From: JAENVT01 sp040006755
GTDB lineage: Bacteria; Actinomycetota; Acidimicrobiia; Acidimicrobiales; Ilumatobacteraceae
Direction of reading: 5' to 3'
DNA: 46,282 nucleotides
Assembly (NCBI GenBank): GCA_040006755.1
Contig: JBDTWJ010000009.1
Span: forward strand, 1-46,282
Shown here: one piece after another, positions 40,630 through 46,282 of the stretch
How positions within the stretch are numbered: the stretch's first letter is position 1
Layout of the letters: each line of letters starts with the position of its first letter
Made by a program: the position numbers and the translations under genes
The notes under the pieces: model-generated
Database searches by the model: none
Told to the model about the DNA's origin: nothing
Seen by the model: only the letters and a program-made list of their open reading frames with translations

Positions 40630-41601
40630 ATGCGCGCCGTCGTCCTCCGCAGCGTCGGCCAGCCGCTCGAGGTCGACGAGCGACCGGCTCCTACCGGTCC
40701 CGACGTCATCGAGGTGTCGGCGTGCGGAGTGTGTCACTCCGACCTCCACGTCGTGGACGGGTTGTACCCCAGTCCTCTGCCGCTTGTGCTCGGCCACGAG
40801 ATCACCGGGGTCCACGCCGAGCTCGGCCCCGTCATGGTGTACGCGCCGTGGGGTTGCCGCAACTGTTCGATGTGCGCATCCGGGCAGGAGATGCTGTGCC
40901 CCAACGGCCGCGAGATCGGGCTGTTCCAGGACGGTGGATACACCGAACTGTTCGCGGTCAAGGACCGGGCGTATCTCCACCAGCTCGGTTCGCTCGATCC
41001 CATTCGCGCTGCGCCCCTGGCATGCGGCGGGCTGACCGCGTACCGGGCTGTCAAGCACACCCTCGACACCTTGCGGCGCAGCGCCGATCCGCACGCGCTT
41101 GTCATTGGTGCCGGTGGTCTGGGGCAGTTCGCCGTGCAGTACCTACGCCTGATGACCGACGCGCACGTGTCCGTCGCCGACGTATCTCCGGCGAAACGAG
41201 CCAGGGCAATGGAGCTCGGGGCACATCAATCGATTGACCCGGTCGACGTGGCCGCTGAGTCGCACATCGCGCCAACCGACGTCGTGCTCGACTTCGTCGG
41301 TGCCGACGCCACCTTGTCGTCGGCCGTGCGACTGGTTCGGCGGCAGGGGCTCGTGGTGGTCGTCGGTTTGTTCGGTGGACGCGTGCCGTTCGGGCTCGGC
41401 GCCGTGCCGCACGAGGCGAAGCTCATGAGTAGCATCTGGGGCTCGAACGCCGAGCTCGCCGAGCTGCTCGAACTGGCACGTCGCGAACCTCTGGAGTACA
41501 CGGTGGAGGCACTGCCCTTGAGCCAAGCCAACCAAGCGCACGAGCGTCTGCGACGTGGTGACGTCGATGGCCGGTTCGTGCTCGTTCCGGATCTCGGATG
41601 A
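40630..41601 (+). CDS. Zinc-dependent alcohol dehydrogenase (MDR family)
   Basis: 323 aa. Catalytic zinc: Cys35 in CGVCHSDLH and GHE at 55-57. Structural zinc: Cys76, 79, 82 and 90 (CRNCSMCASGQEMLC) in standard spacing. Rossmann motif LVIGAGGLGQFAVQYLR. C-terminal DGRFVLVPDL is typical. The start is leaderless (TATAAT plus 7 nt). It would oxidise an alcohol, perhaps the product of the P450 step, with NAD(P). Its stop overlaps the ligase gene start (ATGA), so ADH, ligase, P450 and lyase form one coupled unit. Confidence 0.93.
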   Translation: MRAVVLRSVGQPLEVDERPAPTGPDVIEVSACGVCHSDLHVVDGLYPSPLPLVLGHEITGVHAELGPVMVYAPWGCRNCSMCASGQEMLCPNGREIGLFQDGGYTELFAVKDRAYLHQLGSLDPIRAAPLACGGLTAYRAVKHTLDTLRRSADPHALVIGAGGLGQFAVQYLRLMTDAHVSVADVSPAKRARAMELGAHQSIDPVDVAAESHIAPTDVVLDFVGADATLSSAVRLVRRQGLVVVVGLFGGRVPFGLGAVPHEAKLMSSIWGSNAELAELLELARREPLEYTVEALPLSQANQAHERLRRGDVDGRFVLVPDLG

Positions 41602-42947
41602 CCGCCCGTGAGGGATTGCTCGCGGCAGTCGTCGAGCAGATCGCCCAGCACGGCATCCATACGGTCGAGGTCGCCGTGGTCGACACGTACGGTCACCTGC
41701 GCGGCAAGCGGGTACCCGCTGACCGATTCGTCTCGAGCGTCGCGCTCGACGGTGTCAACATCGCCGATGCGATCTACGTGTTCGACGTGCAATGCGAGAT
41801 CGTCGACTCGCCCTGCATCAACATGCGCACGGGATATCTCGACATGCACCTGACGCCCGACCTCAGCACGTTCCGCCTCCTCACCCACCGACCCGGCTAC
41901 GCCATCGTCATGTCCGACTCGTTCGATGAGCACGGTCAGCCGCACACTCTCGACCCCCGCGGCGTGCTGGCGCGGCAGGTGGCGCGATGCACGAAGTTGG
42001 GCATCGAACCCATCGTCGCCACCGAGCTCGAGTGCTACATCTGCACGCCTGACTGGCAGCCGATCCAGCAGCACGTGCAATACAGCTCGCTGACCGACGC
42101 ACTCGAGCTGGAGACCGTGGTTGCGGCGATGCGCGTCGCGCTGCTCGGCGCTGGAATCCCGCTCGAGTCGTCGAACGCCGAGTACGGGCCCGGTCAACTC
42201 GAAATCAACTTCGGGCCAGCCGATCCACACACCACGGCCGACAACACGGTGTTGTTCAGTTCGATCGTCAAGCAGGTCGCTGTGCAGCACGGGTGCCGCG
42301 CAACGTTCATGCCGAAACCGCTCACTGGGCAGAGCGGCTCGGGCATGCACATCCACAGCAGCCTGAACGTCGGCGGCGTCAATCAGTTCGGCGCGACCGC
42401 CGATGGTCTGCCGAACGAGACCATGAGCCATTGGACCGCCGGGCTGCTCGAGCATGCGCGTGCGATGTCGCTGATTGGCATCCCGCTGCCTAACGGGTTC
42501 CGCCGAGTCCGGCCCTTCACGTTCGCACCGACGCATGTGCACTGGGGTGGCGACAACCGGACCGTCCTTGCCCGGCTGACGATGACCTCGGGCTCGGCCA
42601 ACAGGGTCGAGTTCCGTTCGGCAGGCGCCGACGCCAACCCGTACCTCGCCATCGCCGCGGTGCTCGCCGCAGGGTGCGACGGGCTCGAGCGACAGCTCGT
42701 CCTGCCACCGATGGCGGTCGGCGACACGTATAGCGAGCCGGGCGACTGCGTCGAGTTGCCAACAACGATGTCCGTGGCGCTCGACGCGTTCCGGTCGAGC
42801 GCGCTCGCCGCGTCGCTGGGTGCCGAGTTCAGCCAGAACTTCGTCGTGCTGGCCGAGTACGAGCTCGCCCTCACGGCCGAGGCGATGGCCGGAGACCCCG
42901 ACGTCGTCACCGACTGGGAACGCGCCCGCTACTTGGAACACACCTGA
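41598..42947 (+). CDS. Glutamine synthetase-like ligase (gamma-glutamylamide/polyamine synthetase type)
   Basis: 449 aa, the length of class I-like GS paralogues such as PuuA, IpuC and GlnA3/4, which join glutamate to an amine with ATP. N-terminal beta-grasp (HTVEVAVVDTYGHLRGKRVP) where true glutamine synthetase differs. Catalytic segments: ATELECYI (about 141-148), YGPGQLEINFG (196-206), SGSGMHIHSSL (246-256), FRSAGADANPYLAIAAVLA (about 335-353). The adenylylation Tyr loop of GlnA is not evident. The context of catabolic genes rather than nitrogen genes favours an amine-degrading role. The amine is unknown. Confidence 0.9.
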   Translation: MTAREGLLAAVVEQIAQHGIHTVEVAVVDTYGHLRGKRVPADRFVSSVALDGVNIADAIYVFDVQCEIVDSPCINMRTGYLDMHLTPDLSTFRLLTHRPGYAIVMSDSFDEHGQPHTLDPRGVLARQVARCTKLGIEPIVATELECYICTPDWQPIQQHVQYSSLTDALELETVVAAMRVALLGAGIPLESSNAEYGPGQLEINFGPADPHTTADNTVLFSSIVKQVAVQHGCRATFMPKPLTGQSGSGMHIHSSLNVGGVNQFGATADGLPNETMSHWTAGLLEHARAMSLIGIPLPNGFRRVRPFTFAPTHVHWGGDNRTVLARLTMTSGSANRVEFRSAGADANPYLAIAAVLAAGCDGLERQLVLPPMAVGDTYSEPGDCVELPTTMSVALDAFRSSALAASLGAEFSQNFVVLAEYELALTAEAMAGDPDVVTDWERARYLEHT

Positions 42948-44212
42948 TGGTGACCGACATCCCCACTCGCGACGAACTGGCGGCCATCGACATCGCCAGC
43001 CCGCAGATCTATGAACACGGCATCCCGCATGAGGCGTTCCGTTTGTTGCGCGCCCACGATCCCGTTCACTGGCATCCGTGGGACTGGTCGGATGGGGGAT
43101 TCTGGGCGGTCACCACCAAGGAGGACCTCACCACGATCACCCGCGACTATGCCACGTACACCAGCGAACAGCACGTGAACCTGTGGGAGCTGTCGCCCGA
43201 GGCGCAGGATGCCAGGCGGTCCTTGATCGAGACCGACGGCATGCCACACACGCGGCTGCGTCGGTTGGTCACTGCACCGTTCACCCTGCGGCGGACGGCC
43301 GAGTACGAGGACGCGACGCGGGCGATCCTCGATGAGCTGCTCGACGAAGTCGTCGGCGCGGGCGTGGTCGACGTGGTGCCGTTGCTCTCCGAGCCGTACC
43401 CCATCCGCGTGATCGTCTCGATCCTGGGCATCCCACGCGCAGACGGCGATTTCCTGGTGCACTTGTCGAACCAGTTGGTGGAGGGAACGAGCAGTCGCGA
43501 GATCGACCCGACTGCGTACGGCAACACAACCCCGCTCGAACTGCTGCCGTTCAACAGTCCTGCGGCTCATGCTTTGTTCGAGTTCGGCCGCGCGTTGGGC
43601 CTCGAGCGCCGCGAGACACCTGGCGACGACTTGGTATCGAAGCTCGTCACGGCCGAGATCGACGGCGACCAGTTGACCGATGCCGAGTTCTGCAACTTCT
43701 TCCAGCTGCTCGTGTTCGCCGGTAACGAGACGACGCGAACTGCGATCACCAACGGCCTGCTCGCCTTCATGCAAACACCGGGGCAGCTCAACGCGCTACG
43801 CGCTACGCCGTCGCTCATCCCGCAGGCGGTCGAGGAGGTCATTCGGTATGCCACGCCTGTGCTGCACATGCGCCGCACAGCCACGAAGGACACTGAGCTG
43901 CACGGAGTCTCCATCGCCGCGGGCGACAGGGTCGTCCTGTGGTACGCGTCGGCCAACTTCGACGAGGCCGTGTTCGACGATCCGCTGATGTTCGACGTGA
44001 CTCGACCGCTGAAGCCGGACCACGTTGCGTTCGGCGCGTTCGGACCGCATCACTGCCTCGGCGCCCCACTGGCCCGGCTTGAGATCAGGTTGCTCCTCGA
44101 GCAACTGGTCCGTCGCAACATCCACATCGAGCAATCAGGGCCCGAGGTGCGAGTGCGTTCCAACTTCGTCAATGGCGTGCTCTCGCTGCCGTGCCGTTTC
44201 ACCGCCGGCTGA
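42947..44212 (+). CDS. Cytochrome P450 monooxygenase
   Basis: 421 aa soluble bacterial P450. The start overlaps the ligase stop by one base (TGATG). I-helix oxygen-activation motif FAGNETTR (257-264), ExxR in EEVIR (296-300), meander and haem-binding loop FGAFGPHHCLGAPLAR with Cys370 as the thiolate ligand (FGxGxHxCxG pattern slightly altered: PHHC). N-terminal GIPHEAFRLLRAHDPVHW and the DGMPHTRLRRLVTAPF C-helix segment are typical. It needs a ferredoxin and reductase, which are not adjacent. Likely hydroxylates the substrate or its gamma-glutamyl derivative. Confidence 0.95.
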   Translation: MVTDIPTRDELAAIDIASPQIYEHGIPHEAFRLLRAHDPVHWHPWDWSDGGFWAVTTKEDLTTITRDYATYTSEQHVNLWELSPEAQDARRSLIETDGMPHTRLRRLVTAPFTLRRTAEYEDATRAILDELLDEVVGAGVVDVVPLLSEPYPIRVIVSILGIPRADGDFLVHLSNQLVEGTSSREIDPTAYGNTTPLELLPFNSPAAHALFEFGRALGLERRETPGDDLVSKLVTAEIDGDQLTDAEFCNFFQLLVFAGNETTRTAITNGLLAFMQTPGQLNALRATPSLIPQAVEEVIRYATPVLHMRRTATKDTELHGVSIAAGDRVVLWYASANFDEAVFDDPLMFDVTRPLKPDHVAFGAFGPHHCLGAPLARLEIRLLLEQLVRRNIHIEQSGPEVRVRSNFVNGVLSLPCRFTAG

Positions 44213-45018
44213 TGGCTCGACTCGCCCGCTCGTTCCTGTACGTGCCCGGTGATCGGCCGGACAGGGTGGCGAAAGCACTGCATTCCGAAGCCGATGCCGT
44301 CATCATCGATCTCGAGGACGCGGTGAAGCCCGACGCCAAGCCGCTCGCGCGTGAGGCGATTCGGTCCCTGCCCGATCGGGGTTCGAAGCAGTTGTGGGTT
44401 CGGATCAACTCCGGCGACGACGGTCTCGTCGACCTCGAACTGCTCGCGGACGTTCCGCCTATACATGGTGTCGTCGTGGCGAAATGCGACTCGGTCGAAT
44501 GGCTCGACGCAGTCGCCCTGGTCGTGGACGGCTCGGTGCTGTTGTCGCCGCTGATCGAGACTGCTGTGGCCCTGTGTGCGCTGGATGCTTTGTGTGCTCA
44601 TCAGCGTGTGACGCGATGTCACCTCGGAGACGTCGACTTGCTGGCCGATCTCGGCGGTCGCCTGCCCGGTGGTCGGGCATTGATCGAGCGCGCTGGCATC
44701 GACCTTGTCGTGGCATCGGCCGCCGCCGGGATCGAGGCACCAGTCGGCGGCGTGCACTTGCAGATCGACGATCTCGAGACGTTGGCTACCACGTCGGTGG
44801 ACATGGCCGATCTTGGCTTCGGCGGGCGAGCGATCGTGCACCCATCGCACTGCGCCCCTGTCAATGCTGCGTTCACACCGGCTGTGGCTGAGCTCGCCTG
44901 GGCCGTCGACGCGCTCGAGCGATCCGCTCGATCCAGCGAAGGCGCAATCCGCGCCGCCGACGGCACGATGATCGACGAAGCCGTTCTCCGCCGTGCCCGC
45001 CGCCTGGTCGGCGATTGA
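44212..45018 (+). CDS. HpcH/HpaI-type lyase (CitE-like, malyl/citramalyl-CoA lyase family)
   Basis: 268 aa from ATG 44212, overlapping the P450 stop (TGATG). TIM-barrel features: RSFLYVPGDRPDRVAKAL at the N-terminus, DAVIIDLEDAVKP (29-41, Asp/Glu for Mg), LWVRINSGDDG, GVVVAKCDS, LLSPLIETAVAL (the metal-binding Glu), LGDVDLLADLGG, and GFGGRAIVHPSHCAPVNAAF near the end. The family cleaves beta-hydroxyacyl-CoAs such as malyl-, methylmalyl- or citramalyl-CoA. With the ACAD and MaoC genes it fits an oxidise-hydrate-cleave sequence on a branched dicarboxyl-CoA. Confidence 0.92.
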   Translation: MARLARSFLYVPGDRPDRVAKALHSEADAVIIDLEDAVKPDAKPLAREAIRSLPDRGSKQLWVRINSGDDGLVDLELLADVPPIHGVVVAKCDSVEWLDAVALVVDGSVLLSPLIETAVALCALDALCAHQRVTRCHLGDVDLLADLGGRLPGGRALIERAGIDLVVASAAAGIEAPVGGVHLQIDDLETLATTSVDMADLGFGGRAIVHPSHCAPVNAAFTPAVAELAWAVDALERSARSSEGAIRAADGTMIDEAVLRRARRLVGD

Positions 45019-45025
45019 TCCGACC

Positions 45026-46141
45026 TCACCACGTGACGTCGAGGCGAACAGGCCCGCGGAACTCGAAGCCGCGGATGTCGACCTCGCCGGCGAGGCGCAG
45101 ATCGGGGAGCCGTTCGAACAGACGCTGAACCGCGACGCGGACGGTACTGCGACCCAGCCACGCGCCCAGGCACACGTGGGCACCCGTCGAGAAGGCGAGG
45201 TGTGGCCCCTCCTTGCGGTGCAGGTCGTACCGATCGGGTTCGGTCCAGTGGCGCTCGTCGCGATTGGCCGAGCTGAGGACGCCCGCCACTAGTGCGCCGG
45301 CAGGGATGGTGGTGGCGCCGATCAGTACATCGGTGGTGGTCTGACGGGTCGACGTCGCAACGGGTGAGATCCACCTGAACAGCTCTTCGCACGCAAGGCG
45401 CCACAGGGTGTCGTCGTGCTGGCACTCCCGAAGCGAATCGCGATGCATCAGCAATGCCCACACGGTGAGTGCGATGCCGTCGCGTGGCTCGTTGATGCCG
45501 CCCGACATGCACAGCCTGACGTTGTTGACGATCTCGTCGGCAGTGAGACCGAGGTCGGCGAGGTTTGGCACAATTCGCTCGCCGATCGATTCGCCTGATG
45601 CTGCGTTGGCAGTCGCCGCAACCTTGGCCAGCTCGGGATCGTTGGCAAAGTTACCGAGGCCGGTGCACACGCCGCGCGTCCACTCGCCGATCTGCTGCCA
45701 GGTGGCGTTGTCCCACATCAATGAGTCCTGCAACGCACGCACCGCGATCGGCTCGGCGTACGCAGTCATCAGATCGGCGCCGCTGACATCGAAGGCGTCG
45801 ATCAGCTCGTCGCAGATGGTCGGCAGCCGGCCCGTGACCCAGGCACCTGTCGCGCTGGGCGCGAACATCGGCTGCAGCGCGTCTTTCAACCGTCGGTGCT
45901 CATCGCCGTCGCTGCCCAGCATGTTGACGCCGAGCACGGTGTTCAACCAGCTTGGTTCGGTGGCCGATGTGAACAGGTCTGGCCGCTCGTGCACCATCTC
46001 GACGTCGTCCCAGCGCGTCACGAGCCACATGTCCATGTCGGGCACGTATGCAACGGGTTCGTCGGCCCGCAGGCGTGCGAGCGCGGGATAGGGGTCGGTC
46101 TCGAGCTCGGCGAGGGTGATCGCGGCTGCGATCGAGGTCAT
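45026..46141 (-). CDS. Second cytochrome P450 with atypical I-helix
   Basis: 371 aa from the ATG at 46141 (leaderless TAACAT 7 nt upstream). ExxR in EELFR and haem loop FSTGAHVCLGAWLGRS with the cysteine ligand are intact. The I-helix reads SGGINEPRDGIAL, so the Thr of the usual AGxxT is replaced (GGINEP). A subset of actinobacterial P450s has this change, and oxygen activation may then depend on other residues. N-terminal PYPALARLRADEPVAYVPDM and WLVTRWDDVEMVHERPDLF are typical. Convergent with the CitE-like gene, 7 nt apart. Substrate unknown; perhaps part of the same catabolic island. Confidence 0.93.
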   Translation of the reverse strand: MTSIAAAITLAELETDPYPALARLRADEPVAYVPDMDMWLVTRWDDVEMVHERPDLFTSATEPSWLNTVLGVNMLGSDGDEHRRLKDALQPMFAPSATGAWVTGRLPTICDELIDAFDVSGADLMTAYAEPIAVRALQDSLMWDNATWQQIGEWTRGVCTGLGNFANDPELAKVAATANAASGESIGERIVPNLADLGLTADEIVNNVRLCMSGGINEPRDGIALTVWALLMHRDSLRECQHDDTLWRLACEELFRWISPVATSTRQTTTDVLIGATTIPAGALVAGVLSSANRDERHWTEPDRYDLHRKEGPHLAFSTGAHVCLGAWLGRSTVRVAVQRLFERLPDLRLAGEVDIRGFEFRGPVRLDVTW

Positions 46142-46148
46142 GGGCGCG

Positions 46149-46154
46149 ATGTTA
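46149..46154 (-). promoter_or_regulatory. Leaderless -10 element (TAACAT, minus strand)
   Basis: TAACAT (46154-46149) is followed by 7 nt (CGCGCCC) and the ATG at 46141. No Shine-Dalgarno precedes this ATG. Supports the chosen start of the second P450. Confidence 0.5.
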
Positions 46155-46268
46155 CTCACGCGCACATCCAGCTCGTTCGGTCCCATACGATCTCGGGTTG
46201 AACCGGCGCGGCTGGGCCACGTGACCTTCCCGAGGAACCGTATAACACCCCTTTGTCATAGTGGGGGG

Positions 46269-46282
46269 ATGAAGGTCTGCGA
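46269..46282 (+). CDS. Possible start of a further gene (first four codons)
   Basis: ATG at 46269 preceded by GGGGGG at 46263-46268, directly adjacent, and by TATAAC near 46240. Only MKVC plus two bases are in the window. A small 3Fe-4S ferredoxin often begins this way and often lies next to P450 genes, but four residues cannot establish it. Confidence 0.25.

Noticed and set aside
41226..42941. 571-codon minus-strand frame opposite the GS-like gene
   Set aside because: The opposite strand encodes a complete glutamine-synthetase-like protein with catalytic motifs; the long antisense frame is a codon-bias artefact.
44050..45183. 377-codon minus-strand frame opposite the CitE-like lyase
   Set aside because: Antisense to a recognised lyase and without motifs of its own.
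1..46282. tRNA/rRNA genes, CRISPR arrays, transposases, phage or plasmid genes
   Set aside because: Looked for cloverleaf-like motifs, regularly spaced repeats and transposase/integrase signatures; none was seen. Absence is by eye only and a covariance-model scan could still find small RNAs.

Overview
The window is high-GC, densely packed chromosomal DNA. It is most consistent with an actinobacterium, and I lean towards the Acidimicrobiia/Ilumatobacter side. Grounds: a deazaflavin (F420)-type nitroreductase, the tail of a mycothiol-dependent maleylpyruvate isomerase, many GTG starts, ATGA/TGATG gene overlaps, and repeated leaderless promoters (TANNNT placed 6-7 nt before the start codon). I see no rRNA, tRNA, CRISPR array, insertion sequence or phage gene. 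The class assignment is inference.

Region 1 (1-10.3 kb, minus strand) is one long polycistron. It begins with a sugar-type ABC transporter (lipoprotein binding protein, permease, ATPase), continues with a TIM-barrel sugar isomerase, a zinc alcohol dehydrogenase and two Gfo/Idh/MocA dehydrogenases, and ends with an NdvB/ChvB-type cyclic beta-glucan synthase. The last gene runs off the left edge and carries a clear frameshift near position 335. Most internal junctions are 4-nt overlaps. The gene set reads as uptake and stepwise oxidation/isomerisation of a sugar or polyol.

Region 2 (10.3-28.7 kb) is a patchwork of small accessory genes: a long inverted repeat, a chimeric TetR/maleylpyruvate-isomerase pseudogene, a diiron-like MBL protein, DUF1697, an F420-type reductase, a decayed HExxH protein, YjbR, an FtsX permease, a GlcG-like protein, an MFS pump with divergent TetR, a LacI-MFS pair, an alpha/beta hydrolase, a pterin dehydratase-VOC fusion, a truncated HD-domain gene, two methyltransferases, a VOC protein, and an ArsR-SRPBCC-DUF899 operon.

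Region 3 (28.7-32.5 kb) is a sulfur/persulfide-handling module. An MBL-rhodanese protein, an MFS transporter and a single-domain rhodanese are translationally coupled on the minus strand, and a divergent ArsR-rhodanese regulator has a palindrome in the shared promoter.

Region 4 (32.8-46.2 kb) is a large catabolic island. It contains a branched-chain-amino-acid-type ABC transporter (with LivM fused to LivG), an FCD-type GntR regulator, an acyl-CoA dehydrogenase, a MaoC hydratase, a zinc alcohol dehydrogenase, a glutamine-synthetase-like ligase, a cytochrome P450, a CitE-like lyase and a second P450. A TTTGATCAAA-centred palindrome recurs at the promoters of the transporter, the acyl-CoA dehydrogenase and (as a half-degenerate copy) the ADH/MaoC pair, which ties these genes into one predicted regulon. 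Gamma-glutamylation of an amine followed by P450 oxidation, ending in ACAD-hydratase-lyase chemistry, is the most novel pathway hypothesis here.
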